Source: Salegentibacter mishustinae
Lineage (GTDB): Bacteria > Bacteroidota > Bacteroidia > Flavobacteriales > Flavobacteriaceae
DNA: 64,000 nucleotides
Direction: 5' to 3'
NCBI RefSeq assembly: GCF_002900095.1
Contig: NZ_LLKN01000002.1
Span: forward strand, 558,001-622,000
A program made the position numbers and the translations under genes. Below the pieces are notes generated by a model that did not search any database, was not told the DNA's origin, and worked only from the letters and a program-made list of their open reading frames with translations. This document shows, one piece after another, positions 7,224 to 16,563 of this stretch (position 1 is the stretch's first letter; every line of letters begins with the position of its first letter).

Positions 7224-10172
7224 ATGAGAAATAAAATATCACGCTTGTTCATTCTTTCTATGGCCCTTTTTGGCTTAACACTTCAGGCCCAGGAAAGCAC
7301 TAAAAAATCACCGGAATTTCTTCAATACACTAATAGTAAATGGGTAGACTCTATAATGAAAGAGCTTACACCAAAAGAGCGAATTGCCCAACTTATTATG
7401 GTAGCGGCTTATTCTAACCGGGATAATGAACATAAAGAGGAAATCCTAAAACTGATTAACGAACAAAAAATTGGCGGATTAATATTTTTCCAGGGCGATC
7501 CTGAAACACAATTAAAGTTGATGAACGATTACCAATCGGCTTCTAAAGTTCCATTGTTAGGAGCGATAGATGCGGAATGGGGATTGGGAATGCGATTGGA
7601 TAATACCATTAGCTACCCTTATCAAATGGCGTTGGGTGCAATTCGGGACGATAGTTTGGTTTATGACCTCGGGCAGGAAGTGGCCCGCCAAATAAAGCGT
7701 ACGGGGCTTCATCTTAATTTCGCACCCGTAGTAGATGTAAATAATAATCCGAACAACCCGGTGATTAATTATCGCTCTTTTGGGGAAAATAAAGAAAATG
7801 TTTCCGCAAAAGGAATCGCCTATATGCGTGGGATGCAGGATGCGAATTTGCTAACCACAGCAAAACATTTTCCCGGCCACGGGGATACCGATACCGATTC
7901 TCATTACGCGCTTCCGCAGATAAATCATCCTTTTGAAAGGTTGGATTCTTTAGAAATGTACCCGTTTAAAGAGCTTATAGACGCCGGAATTGGTGGCGTG
8001 ATGGTAGCGCATTTAAATATTCCCGCACTGGATTCTACCGGAGTGCCTTCCACCTTATCAAAATCTATAATCACCGGAATTCTAAAAGATAGCCTTGGTT
8101 TTGAAGGTTTAATCGTGACCGATGCGATGAATATGAAAGGAGTTACCAAAGGAAACGAACCCGGTATTGTTGATAAAGACGCTATTTTAGCGGGTAACGA
8201 TCTCTTAGAGTTCACAGAAGATGTTCCAAAAACTATTGAGGAAGTAAGCAAAGCCATTAAGCAGGGATTAATTTCTCAAAAACAGTTAGATGAACGAGTA
8301 AGAAAGATCCTGGCGGTAAAACAATGGGTTGGTTTAAATCAATTTAAAGCGCAAAGTCCCAAAAATATATTGAAAGAGATCAATACTGCTGATGCGAAAT
8401 TCTTAAACAGGAAACTGGTAGAAGCCTCACTTACCGTACTAAAAAATGAAAATAGCATTTTACCAATAAGGAAGCTGGATACTTTAAAGATCGCTTCAAT
8501 TTCTTTTGGAGCTTCTAAACAAACCGAATTTCAGAAAACCTTAAACCTATATACCGAAGTAAAAAACTTCCAGTTAAAAGCTGATGCCAAAGCTTCAGAC
8601 ATAGAGAAGATCAAAGAAAAACTTTCAGCATACAATCTTGTAATTGGCGGGATTCACGATGATAGCCGTTTCCCGAGAAATACCATGAAATTCTCTCAAC
8701 CTGTACAGGATTTTATAGCAGAACTTACCGAAAAAGAGAATAATATTTTCAGCTATTTTAAAAACCCGTATTCGTTAAATAAACTGGATAAGATTGAAAA
8801 CACTGCAGGTTTAATCTTAACCTACCAGGATAACGAAACTACGCAAGACCTTGCCGCACAACTTATTTTTGGTGGAGTAGGAGCAAACGGAAGACTTCCG
8901 GTGAGTATTGGTAAGAAATTCAAGTCGGGAGACGGGATGGACGTAAAAGGAAAAATTAGATTTAAATACACCCTGCCTGAAGATGCCGGTATGAATTCTG
9001 AAAAACTTTTTGGCGGTGTAGATTCCTTAATGCAGGAAGCTATTAAAAAAAAAGCGACGCCGGGAGGGCAAATTCTAGTCGCTAAAGATGGGAAAATCGT
9101 TTTGCATAAAGCTTACGGTTACCACGAATACAGCGATACCATAAAAGTTAAGAAAACCGATTTGTATGATCTGGCTTCGGTAACAAAAATTTCTTCAGCT
9201 TTACCGGCTTTAATGAAGTTGCACGACGAAGGTAAGTTTAAGCTTGATGCCGGGATAGACGACTACTTACCTTATTTCAAAAACTCGAATAAAGCGGGAG
9301 TTCCTTTTCGGCAAATTCTAACACACCAGGCAAGATTTAAACCCTGGATTCCATATTGGAAAAATACACTTCGCAAAAACGGAAGCTATAAATGGTTTAC
9401 CTTTAAAAAAGATTCTTCCAGTCGCTTTCCTGTTAAAGTAAGTGGAGATCTATGGTTACATCGTAATTACCAAAAGAAGATGTTTAAAGCCATCAAGAAA
9501 TCTGAGCTGGAAGACGAGGCAAAATATAAATATTCTGGTCTGGTTTTTTACTTGTTACCTTCTATAGTAGAAGAGATTTCCGGGGAAGATTTCAGAAAAT
9601 ATATCAATGAAAATTTTTACGATAAACTTGGCGCTACAACTCTAGGTTATAATCCGCTGGAGCGCTTTGAAAAAAGCCGAATTGTACCTACAGAACATGA
9701 TTATTTATTCCGAAGAAAACCTATTCATGGGATGGTGCACGATGAAGGAGCGATTATGATGGGTGGAGTATCGGCCAACGCCGGGCTTTTTTCTAATGCT
9801 AACGACCTTGCAAAACTGATGCAAATGTACCTGAATATGGGAGAATACGCCGGCGAGCGCTATATAGAAGAAGAAACCTTAAAAGAATGGAGTACCGCGC
9901 AGTTTCCCGACAATGACAATCGCAGGGGAATAGGATTTGATAAACCCTCTTTAGAGTATGAAGGTGAAAGCAGTAATACGGCCAAAGACGCGAGCAAGGC
10001 TAGTTTTGGCCATACCGGTTTTACCGGAATTTACGCCTGGGTAGATCCCGAAGAAGACTTGCTTTACCTATTTCTTTCTAACCGCGTTTTACCTTCACGG
10101 GAAAATACAAGGCTATATCAATTAAATGCAAGAACTAAGATTCAACAAGTTTTGTATGATGCTATAGAATAA
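7224..10172 (+). CDS. GH3 beta-N-acetylglucosaminidase fused to serine beta-lactamase-fold domain (NagZ-AmiE-like)
   Basis: A signal peptide (cut after LQAQ) precedes a GH3 domain (about residues 40-380). The NagZ-type His/Asp dyad is seen in KHFPGHGDTDTDSHY, and the nucleophile Asp in LIVTDAMNMKG. A GH3 C-terminal domain follows (about 390-570). Residues from about 590 form a class C beta-lactamase-like domain with SVTK (SxxK serine) and FGHTGFTG (HTG-type motif). The usual YxN/YxD tyrosine motif appears as YSG. In Bacillus subtilis separate NagZ (GH3) and AmiE (beta-lactamase fold amidase) release GlcNAc and then the peptide from muropeptides. A single exported protein doing both is my inference. 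The neighbouring nagX, nagB, ROK and amidase genes support cell-wall recycling. Confidence 0.88.
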   Translation: MRNKISRLFILSMALFGLTLQAQESTKKSPEFLQYTNSKWVDSIMKELTPKERIAQLIMVAAYSNRDNEHKEEILKLINEQKIGGLIFFQGDPETQLKLMNDYQSASKVPLLGAIDAEWGLGMRLDNTISYPYQMALGAIRDDSLVYDLGQEVARQIKRTGLHLNFAPVVDVNNNPNNPVINYRSFGENKENVSAKGIAYMRGMQDANLLTTAKHFPGHGDTDTDSHYALPQINHPFERLDSLEMYPFKELIDAGIGGVMVAHLNIPALDSTGVPSTLSKSIITGILKDSLGFEGLIVTDAMNMKGVTKGNEPGIVDKDAILAGNDLLEFTEDVPKTIEEVSKAIKQGLISQKQLDERVRKILAVKQWVGLNQFKAQSPKNILKEINTADAKFLNRKLVEASLTVLKNENSILPIRKLDTLKIASISFGASKQTEFQKTLNLYTEVKNFQLKADAKASDIEKIKEKLSAYNLVIGGIHDDSRFPRNTMKFSQPVQDFIAELTEKENNIFSYFKNPYSLNKLDKIENTAGLILTYQDNETTQDLAAQLIFGGVGANGRLPVSIGKKFKSGDGMDVKGKIRFKYTLPEDAGMNSEKLFGGVDSLMQEAIKKKATPGGQILVAKDGKIVLHKAYGYHEYSDTIKVKKTDLYDLASVTKISSALPALMKLHDEGKFKLDAGIDDYLPYFKNSNKAGVPFRQILTHQARFKPWIPYWKNTLRKNGSYKWFTFKKDSSSRFPVKVSGDLWLHRNYQKKMFKAIKKSELEDEAKYKYSGLVFYLLPSIVEEISGEDFRKYINENFYDKLGATTLGYNPLERFEKSRIVPTEHDYLFRRKPIHGMVHDEGAIMMGGVSANAGLFSNANDLAKLMQMYLNMGEYAGERYIEEETLKEWSTAQFPDNDNRRGIGFDKPSLEYEGESSNTAKDASKASFGHTGFTGIYAWVDPEEDLLYLFLSNRVLPSRENTRLYQLNARTKIQQVLYDAIE

Positions 10173-10302
10173 TATAAGATAGATTTTCGGCAGTTTTATT
10201 AATTATTATTCTGAATAAGCGAATAGATTCCCTAAAAATTTTAAAGCTTATATTGGAAAGTATATATTTGTTTGATTTTTCCATAAAAACCATTCAAAAT
10301 AT

Positions 10303-12708
10303 ATGACCAGAAATTACCCCCCGATTCTTATTACCCTACTATTACTATTTACTAATTCTTTGTTTGCACAACATACTATAAAAGGAAAATTGGTTACTGA
10401 AACCAATAATCCAGTGGCATTTGCCAATGTTATTTTATTAGATGCACAGGATTCCACTTCAGTTTATAAGGGTACAATTTCAGAGGATAACGGTGAGTTT
10501 TTGCTGGAAGAAATTGCCTCTAACGATTATCTTTTAAAAGTGAGTTTTGTAGGATACGAGGAATATCTTCAGCAAATATCAGTCAATTCAGATAAAAAAA
10601 TAAGAAAGATCACCTTAAAGGAAGGTGCTTCAAATTTAGATGAAGTAACCATTAATGCCCGTAAGCCAAAAATTACCCGTAGTATAGACCGCATTACCTT
10701 CGATATAGAAAACTCTACGCTTTCCAGAGGAAACAGTTGGGATATTTTACGGCAAACGCCCGGCGTAATTATGAGCCAGGGGCAACTGCAGGTGCGAAAT
10801 TCTAATGTTACGGTTTATATTAACGATCGTAAAGTGCAGCTTACCGAGAGTGAACTGCAAACCCTTTTACAAAGTTATTCGGCCGAAAATATTAAATCTA
10901 TTGAAGTCATCACCAATCCGCCGGCACGTTACGAAGCCGAAGGTGGCGCCATTTTAAATATTAATACCACTTCAGCCATTTCTCCCGGCTACAAAGGAAG
11001 TGTAGAAGGAAATTATACACAGGGGATTGTTCCAAAATATCAATTAGGAACAAGCCATTACTGGAAAGGCGATAAGCTTAATGTTTTTGCTAATTATACT
11101 TTTAGTCCGCGGAAAGAGATAAAAAGAGATGATAGTTATATAAATTTTAGTCCAAATGAAGAGTTTGGTCAAAGATGGCAAACCGATTTTGATCGGGTTA
11201 CCCGCTCACAAGCACATAATGCGAATGTGATTTTGGATTATGATTTTGATGAAAATAACAAGCTAAGTTTTTCTTCGAATCTCTTGTTCTCACCCGATAA
11301 AACTTTTGATAATTCGGTGCGAACCGATATTGAATCATCGGGAAATACGCCTTTTTCAAATTTTATGACCGATAGTGAAGTTGTTACCGATGAACATAAC
11401 ATTGCTTTAGATCTAACTTATACCCATAATCTTGAAAATGGCGGCAGTTTTTCGGCTGCTACGCACTATACCAGGTTCACTCAAGACAGGGATCAAATGG
11501 TCGCGACCAATTATTTTGATTCAGCAGGTGGGAATGTTCAAAATATCAATTTCAATACTTCCTCGGGACAAAATATAGAGATTTTTACCGGGCAATTGGA
11601 TTTTAATAGTTCAATAGGGGAGATGAGTTTTGACGCCGGGGCAAAGGTTTCAAATATAAATTCTAACAGTGGGATCAACTTTTCTAATGCTGAAAGCCTG
11701 GACGATCTGTATGATAATCTTTCCGACGATTTTTATTATGACGAAACAGTTTCTGCGGCTTATATTAGTATCTCCAGAGATTGGGAAAAATGGAGTGCAA
11801 AAGCTGGTTTGCGGGGAGAGTATACCGATCTTTTGGGAGTGTCTTTATCAACCAATCAGCGAAACCGTCAGGAATATTTTGAATTGTTTCCTACCGCTTA
11901 TTTGCAATATCGCGCTTCAGATAATCATAGTTTTACGCTGGATTATAGCCGAAGAATTGAACGCCCACGTTATGAAAGCTTGAATCCGTTTAGATATTTT
12001 CTGAATGAAAACGATTTTAATGCCGGAAACCCGAATTTACGTGCGGCAATTAGCAATAATATCAATCTGAATTATACGCTTTTAGGGCAGTATTTTTTCG
12101 ATGTTTATTATCGCGATAATGGAAGATCACCAGCGAGCCTGGCCTTCCAGGATAATCAAAATCTAACCATAAGAAGAATGCAGGCTAATTTACTGGAAAG
12201 TAAAAGCTACGGACTTGACATTTTGCACGGTCGATCAATTACCGGCTGGTGGTATGCTCAATTATATGCTTCACTTTTTCATGAAGAGAATACCTTTTTA
12301 GCGGTTGAAAGCAATAATGCTGAGGTTACCAATGAAATAGATGCTGTTTTTGGGCAGCTTTATAACGCCTTTACGCTATCAAAAGACGGAACTTTTTCAG
12401 GAAATTTAAGTTTTACCTACGTTTCAGATTATATTGCTGGTTCTTATAATTTTGACCCGTTTTCAACTTTAAGCCTTGGTTTTAGAAAAACTTTATGGAA
12501 CAATCGCGCAGAATTAAGCTTGAACATCAACGATATCTTTAACGATACAAATACACGATTAACATCGCGATATCTAAACCAGGATAATTCATTTTTCGCG
12601 CAGGAAGAAATGCGTTATGTGCAGGTAGGATTTAAATATAACTTCGGAAACTTTAGACTGGAAGACAACCAACGTAGTATAGACGCTGCCGAGAGGGATA
12701 GGTTATAA
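10303..12708 (+). CDS. Outer-membrane beta-barrel TonB-dependent receptor family protein
   Basis: This 801-residue protein has a signal peptide (ending LFAQ) and a carboxypeptidase-regulatory-like domain at about 24-105 (KGKLVTETNNPVAFANVILL). A plug-like region follows (about 110-230: ILRQTPGVIMSQGQLQVRNS, ALNINTTSA-like stretch), then a long barrel region rich in alternating aromatic/polar strands that ends in ...VGFKYNFGNFRL plus a charged tail. This is the outer membrane beta-barrel type that lacks a SusD partner here. The substrate is unknown. It lies 130 bp after the GH3 fusion with no visible terminator between, so co-expression with the recycling genes is possible but not shown. Confidence 0.85.
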   Translation: MTRNYPPILITLLLLFTNSLFAQHTIKGKLVTETNNPVAFANVILLDAQDSTSVYKGTISEDNGEFLLEEIASNDYLLKVSFVGYEEYLQQISVNSDKKIRKITLKEGASNLDEVTINARKPKITRSIDRITFDIENSTLSRGNSWDILRQTPGVIMSQGQLQVRNSNVTVYINDRKVQLTESELQTLLQSYSAENIKSIEVITNPPARYEAEGGAILNINTTSAISPGYKGSVEGNYTQGIVPKYQLGTSHYWKGDKLNVFANYTFSPRKEIKRDDSYINFSPNEEFGQRWQTDFDRVTRSQAHNANVILDYDFDENNKLSFSSNLLFSPDKTFDNSVRTDIESSGNTPFSNFMTDSEVVTDEHNIALDLTYTHNLENGGSFSAATHYTRFTQDRDQMVATNYFDSAGGNVQNINFNTSSGQNIEIFTGQLDFNSSIGEMSFDAGAKVSNINSNSGINFSNAESLDDLYDNLSDDFYYDETVSAAYISISRDWEKWSAKAGLRGEYTDLLGVSLSTNQRNRQEYFELFPTAYLQYRASDNHSFTLDYSRRIERPRYESLNPFRYFLNENDFNAGNPNLRAAISNNINLNYTLLGQYFFDVYYRDNGRSPASLAFQDNQNLTIRRMQANLLESKSYGLDILHGRSITGWWYAQLYASLFHEENTFLAVESNNAEVTNEIDAVFGQLYNAFTLSKDGTFSGNLSFTYVSDYIAGSYNFDPFSTLSLGFRKTLWNNRAELSLNINDIFNDTNTRLTSRYLNQDNSFFAQEEMRYVQVGFKYNFGNFRLEDNQRSIDAAERDRL

Positions 12709-12746
12709 GATTCAGCATTCAAAATTTCGAATTCAAAATTGTTTCT

Positions 12747-12754
12747 TAATTTTG
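12747..12754 (+). promoter_or_regulatory. Candidate Bacteroidota -7 element (TAATTTTG) for dusB
   Basis: TAATTTTG matches the TAnnTTTG consensus exactly and lies 19 bp before the GTG start of dusB. No clear -33 TTTG is seen at the right distance, so the call rests on the -7 element alone. Confidence 0.4.
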
Positions 12755-12773
12755 CACTCCAAAATAAACCGAA

Positions 12774-13766
12774 GTGGCAAAAATAGGAAATATAGATGTA
12801 GGAGACTTCCCGTTGCTTTTAGCACCGATGGAAGATGTGAGTGACCCGCCATTCCGTGCGCTTTGCAAAGAGCATGGCGCAGATGTAGTATATACCGAAT
12901 TTATCTCTTCAGAAGGGCTTATTCGCGATGCGGCGAAAAGCACCATGAAACTTGATATTTACGAGAAAGAACGCCCGGTAGGCATCCAGATTTTTGGAGC
13001 CAACCTGGACTCTATGCTACAATCGGTAGAAATTGTAGAGAAATCTGGCCCCGATATTATTGATATTAATTTTGGATGCCCCGTTAAAAAAGTGGTTTCT
13101 AAAGGTGCCGGTGCCGGTATTCTAAAGGATATAGATCTCATGGTTTCGCTTACCGAAGCCATGGTAAAGCATACCAATTTACCCGTAACCGTAAAAACCC
13201 GTTTGGGTTGGGATAACGATTCTATTAAAATCGTTGAGGTTGCCGAAAGACTTCAGGATGTAGGCTGTAAGGCCATTTCTATTCACGGGAGAACCCGTGT
13301 TCAAATGTATAAAGGCGAAGCGAATTGGGCGCCCATTGCCGAGGTAAAGAACAATTCACGAATGCATATTCCGGTTTTTGGAAACGGCGATGTTGATACT
13401 CCCGAAAGAGCGGTGGAAATGCGTGATAAATTCGGACTTGACGGTGCGATGATTGGCCGGGCCAGTATTGGTTATCCCTGGTTTTTTAGGGAAGTAAAAC
13501 ATTACTTTGAAACCGGTGAGCATTTACCTCCTCCAACAATGATGGAGCGTTTAGATGCCGCAAGACGCCACCTGCAAATGGCGATTGACTGGAAAGGGGA
13601 GAAGCTGGGTGTTTTTGAAACCCGAAGACATTATACCAATTATTTTAAAGGAATTCCTCACTTCAAAGAATACCGAATGAAAATGGTAACCAGCGACGAT
13701 GCTGTAGATGTTTTCGCCGCATTTGATGAAGTAGAACGAGATTTTTCAGATTTTCAGTTTGCTTAA
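12774..13766 (+). CDS. dusB: tRNA-dihydrouridine synthase
   Basis: This 330-residue flavoenzyme reduces specific uridines in tRNA to dihydrouridine. The TIM-barrel signatures are LLLAPMEDVSDPPFRALC near the N-terminus, GIQIFGAN, and the catalytic cysteine block INFGCPVKKVVSKGAGAG, followed by SIHGRTRVQMYKGEANW and VFGNGDVDTPERA. The length is normal for the DusB type. The start is GTG, chosen because MAKIGNI is the expected N-terminus and no ATG lies in frame nearby. The gene appears to stand alone, followed by a repeat element. Confidence 0.95.
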   Translation: MAKIGNIDVGDFPLLLAPMEDVSDPPFRALCKEHGADVVYTEFISSEGLIRDAAKSTMKLDIYEKERPVGIQIFGANLDSMLQSVEIVEKSGPDIIDINFGCPVKKVVSKGAGAGILKDIDLMVSLTEAMVKHTNLPVTVKTRLGWDNDSIKIVEVAERLQDVGCKAISIHGRTRVQMYKGEANWAPIAEVKNNSRMHIPVFGNGDVDTPERAVEMRDKFGLDGAMIGRASIGYPWFFREVKHYFETGEHLPPPTMMERLDAARRHLQMAIDWKGEKLGVFETRRHYTNYFKGIPHFKEYRMKMVTSDDAVDVFAAFDEVERDFSDFQFA

Positions 13767-13775
13767 TTAAGTTAA

Positions 13776-14031
13776 GCCACGAATTCACAAATATTCATCA
13801 TTCTGAACTGGTTTCAGAATCTAATCTCTTATAAGATTTTTATGCTTTTTAAGCTCCTCCCCTTATTTTCAAGGGGAGGTGGCCGATAGGACGGAGTGGG
13901 TTTCATCTTGAAAAGTTCTTCCGTATTTAATTTGTTGGTTTACAACCACCTCTTTCTTCAGCTACGCTGAATTCATTCCCCTCCTTACAAAGTAGGGGAG
14001 CGTTTAGATAAAAAAATCGTGAATTTGTGGC
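13776..14031. repeat. 256-bp interspersed repeat with terminal inverted repeats
   Basis: The stretch is bounded by GCCACGAATTCAC (13776-13788) and its near-complement GTGAATTTGTGGC (14019-14031, one mismatch). Inside are two further GC-rich hairpin-forming blocks: CTCCCC..GGGGAG around 13855-13880 and CCCCTCC..GGGGAG around 13978-14000. A related CCCCTCCCC/GGAGAGGG block occurs at the end of the mce gene. No coding frame is seen. It looks like a non-autonomous, MITE-like or REP-like element. Confidence 0.55.
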
Positions 14032-14039
14032 GAGAAATA

Positions 14040-15245
14040 TTAAACTGCTTTTAAAGCTTTTCTACTACTTCCAGCGGCGATAAAAGAAGCGATAAGCCCA
14101 AGAATTCCAATGGTAAATATTACAATCAGGATATTTTCTAAAGTGATAGCTACTGGATAGGGCAGGCTAGGCGTGATCATTACCAGGTCAAATTGCAGTT
14201 GTAAGTAAACTAATAGGATCGCTGCCGATAGTCCTATGGCGCCGCCAATAATCGTCATTAACATTCCCTGGGTAAAGAAAATTCGTTTGATCTGGCTTTC
14301 AGAAGCACCAAGGTTAAATAGCGTTTTGATATTCTCTCGTTTATCCAGGATCACCATAATTATAGATCCGGCTACGTTAAAAAGAGCGATGATAAGCACC
14401 AGGGTGAAAATAAGATAAACCGCTAGATTTTCGGTATTGAGCATTTTGTAAAGCATCTCGTTAAGTTGCGCGCGGTTTTTTACAATAATTTCATCACCAA
14501 AAAGCGCTTTAATTTCCTCAGTTACAACATCGGCATCAGCTTCTGGAGTTATCTTAATTTCTACGCCAGAAAAAGTATCTTCATCTAATTCCAGAAGATT
14601 ACGAGCAAAGTTAAGGTTAGAGAACACATATTTATCGTCCAGTTCTTCATTTACGCTGTAAATTCCGCTAACAATTACTTTTTCCTGGTTAAAAGCCTGT
14701 CCAGGATTTAGGCCGGTGATCTGGCCTTTTCCGGGCCGCGGCACCATTACATTTAGTAAATTCTGGTAATTAAAAATACTCAGTCCCAATTTCCTGGAAA
14801 TGGTATTACCAACCACCACCTGCGCTTCGCTACTGGTTAACCAGGAACCGGCAATTGCACTGTCTATTTGAGTTACCTGCTGGTAATTTTTATCTACACC
14901 CTTTATAAACGCCGTATGATTCTTATTGCGATAATCCAGGAAAATACGTTCTTCAATAATTCGGCTAAAACTTGAAATTCCTTCAATTTCAGCTAATTCT
15001 TCGGCTTTATTTTCTGGAAACTGGAAAGTTTTTCCGCTTGACGGCAATATTTTTAAATCGGGATCAAATTTATTGGAAAACGAAAGGCTAAAATCCTTGA
15101 GGCCGGCGAACCCTGAGAGTACAATAAATAAAGAAAAAGCCCCTGCAAAAACACCAATGGCCGCAATAATGGTAATGATATTAATGGCATTATTGCTGCT
15201 CTTGCTAAAAAGATAGCGCCTGGCGATGTAGAAGGGGAATTTCAA
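14040..15245 (-). CDS. LolC/LolE-type ABC transporter permease (FtsX/MacB fold)
   Basis: This 401-residue inner-membrane protein matches the lipoprotein-releasing permease family. One transmembrane helix lies near residues 20-45 (IITIIAAIGVFAGAFSLFIV), then a large periplasmic MacB-like domain, and three helices at the C-terminus (about 275-400) with the FtsX-type loop NLGASESQIKRIFFTQG. It would extract lipoproteins from the inner membrane with a LolD ATPase encoded elsewhere. The start is TTG at 15245, one base after the rbfA stop. Homologues begin at this MKFPFYIARRYL segment, which supports the rare start and translational coupling. Confidence 0.87.
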   Translation of the reverse strand: MKFPFYIARRYLFSKSSNNAINIITIIAAIGVFAGAFSLFIVLSGFAGLKDFSLSFSNKFDPDLKILPSSGKTFQFPENKAEELAEIEGISSFSRIIEERIFLDYRNKNHTAFIKGVDKNYQQVTQIDSAIAGSWLTSSEAQVVVGNTISRKLGLSIFNYQNLLNVMVPRPGKGQITGLNPGQAFNQEKVIVSGIYSVNEELDDKYVFSNLNFARNLLELDEDTFSGVEIKITPEADADVVTEEIKALFGDEIIVKNRAQLNEMLYKMLNTENLAVYLIFTLVLIIALFNVAGSIIMVILDKRENIKTLFNLGASESQIKRIFFTQGMLMTIIGGAIGLSAAILLVYLQLQFDLVMITPSLPYPVAITLENILIVIFTIGILGLIASFIAAGSSRKALKAV

Positions 15246-15246
15246 A

Positions 15247-15642
15247 TTAAGATTTTTTCCGCCGCTCCAGTAAGTCGGGATCGGTTATTGGATTTTCTTC
15301 TCCTTTAATAGATTTTTCTATACCTTCTATATAATCGAGAGAATCGTCCAAATAATAATTGATTTCCGGCATTTTTCGCAACTGGTTTTTAGTGCGCTGC
15401 GCCATTTCGTGTTTTATCTTAGACTTCCCAAGGTTTATTTCCTCTATAACTTCCTGCGCGTGTTTCTGCGGAAAAATACTGATATAAGCTTTCGCGATAG
15501 AAAGATCTGTAGTTACTTTTACTTTAGAGACCGAAATGATCACTCCTGTTCTCCCGGCATCTTTAAGGTTCTTTTGCAGGATATCGGCTAAATCGCGCTG
15601 CAAAACTCCTCCTATTTTCTTTTGTCTGTTTGTCTCTTCCAT
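15247..15642 (-). CDS. rbfA: Ribosome-binding factor A
   Basis: This 131-residue KH-fold protein assists late maturation of the 30S subunit. It begins METNRQKKIGGVLQRDLADI-like (here MEETNRQKK) and contains the family core VIISVSKVKVTTDLSIAKAY and the C-terminal PEINYYLDDSLDYIEGIEK. Length is typical. The gene directly precedes the LolC/E permease with a 1-bp gap; this rbfA-permease order is common in Flavobacteriia. Confidence 0.93.
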   Translation of the reverse strand: MEETNRQKKIGGVLQRDLADILQKNLKDAGRTGVIISVSKVKVTTDLSIAKAYISIFPQKHAQEVIEEINLGKSKIKHEMAQRTKNQLRKMPEINYYLDDSLDYIEGIEKSIKGEENPITDPDLLERRKKS

Positions 15643-15952
15643 AAGGCAAAAATACTATAATAAATTGGTATACTCCTAAATGTAAAAAACTATGCGTACA
15701 AGTCTTAATTTTAGCTTGTTCATTTTTTCCATCGATAAAAAGCGAACCAAAAAATCTAGGCTTGCGAATCTTTATCTAAATTTTACGCTCGTCCCCCTAA
15801 ATTTTCGATAAAAGTGATCTTATTCAAAAGACAACCGGAATATTGCCGAGAGTAAAGTTGTTGGGGTTTCTTTTTAATTTGATAGAAGTTTATCGATTTT
15901 GAATATCTGAAATTAGAAGTTTAACTTGCTGCATCTACTTAAAAATAGAAAA
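15643..15952. other. Intergenic region between rbfA and mce
   Basis: This 310-bp gap separates divergent genes and must hold both promoters. It contains no supported gene. No exact TAnnTTTG element was found. Confidence 0.5.
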
Positions 15953-16393
15953 ATGAAAAAAATTGAACATATTGGGATTGCCGTAAAAGATCTTGAAGCT
16001 GCAAATGCTACCTATAATGCGGTTTTGGGAAGTGAAAATTATAAAACCGAAACGGTAGAGAGTGAAGGTGTGAGTACGTCTTTCTTTAAAATTGGAGAGA
16101 GTAAAATTGAATTGCTTGCCGCTACAAATCCTGAAAGTCCTATCGCAAAGTTTATTGAAAAACGCGGCGAGGGCATTCATCATATAGCTTTTGCGGTAGA
16201 TGATATTAAAGCTGAAATCGCCCGCCTGGAAAAAGAAGGTTTTAAGCTTATAAATACCGAACCTAAAGATGGCGCCGATAATAAGCTGGTAGCTTTTATG
16301 CACCCTAAAAGTTTCCACGGGGTTTTAGTAGAATTATGCCAGGAAAAAAGCCCCTCCCCAGCCCTCCCCAAAGGAGAGGGAGCGAGAAATTAA
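15953..16393 (+). CDS. mce: Methylmalonyl-CoA epimerase with repeat-derived C-terminal tail
   Basis: The glyoxalase-fold protein interconverts (R)- and (S)-methylmalonyl-CoA in propionate metabolism. Motifs are EHIGIAVKDLEAANATYN, the metal-binding GIHHIAFAVDDI, and HPKSFHGVLVELCQ with the final Glu. The ATG at 15953 (MKKIEHIG) was chosen over an upstream TTG at 15926 because the family starts here. The family normally ends just after VELCQE. Here the reading frame continues through a CCCCTCCCC/GGAGAGGG repeat, adding KSPSPALPKGEGARN. The extra tail is probably neutral and marks insertion of a repeat at the old stop. Confidence 0.92.
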   Translation: MKKIEHIGIAVKDLEAANATYNAVLGSENYKTETVESEGVSTSFFKIGESKIELLAATNPESPIAKFIEKRGEGIHHIAFAVDDIKAEIARLEKEGFKLINTEPKDGADNKLVAFMHPKSFHGVLVELCQEKSPSPALPKGEGARN

Positions 16394-16408
16394 GAAATTG
16401 CACTTCAC

Positions 16409-16440
16409 CTTGCAGGAGTTAAAAATATATCATAATATTG
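16409..16440 (+). promoter_or_regulatory. Candidate tRNA promoter (TTG - about 20 bp - TAATATTG)
   Basis: A TTG at about 16409-16412 and TAATATTG at 16433-16440 are spaced about 20 bp, close to the Bacteroidota -33/-7 layout, and lie 38 bp upstream of the tRNA. One base of the -7 element departs from TAnnTTTG. Confidence 0.4.
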
Positions 16441-16478
16441 CACTCCTAAAATTCGGGTATTGTTGAAATACTTGAATT

Positions 16479-16552
16479 GGTCCTATAGCTCAGCTGGTTA
16501 GAGCACTTGACTCATAATCAAGGGGTCCCTGGTTCGAGCCCAGGTGGGACCA
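16479..16552 (+). tRNA. tRNA with CAU anticodon (Met elongator or Ile2)
   Basis: The 74-nt cloverleaf has acceptor arms GGTCCTA / TGGGACC, a D-arm GCTCAGCTGGTTAGAGC, an anticodon stem CTTGA/TCAAG around the loop CTCATAA, and a T-arm CCTGGTTCGAGCCCAGG. The 3' end is followed by CCA in the DNA (16553-16555). Loop sequence alone cannot separate elongator tRNA-Met from tRNA-Ile2 (lysidine-modified CAU). Its 3' half is the integration site of the island. Confidence 0.93.
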
Positions 16553-16554
16553 CC
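16511..16554. repeat. attL: 44-bp direct repeat in tRNA 3' end
   Basis: Starts CTCATAATCAAGGGGTCC and ends GGTGGGACCACC. It is identical to 62330-62373. It covers the anticodon loop to the CCA end, so integration keeps the tRNA intact. Confidence 0.93.
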
Positions 16555-16563
16555 AACAAAATC

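Noticed and set aside
16479-16552. Calling the tRNA firmly as Met or as Ile2
   Set aside because: Both types share the CTCATAA loop; the distinction needs a model score or the full tRNA set of the genome.
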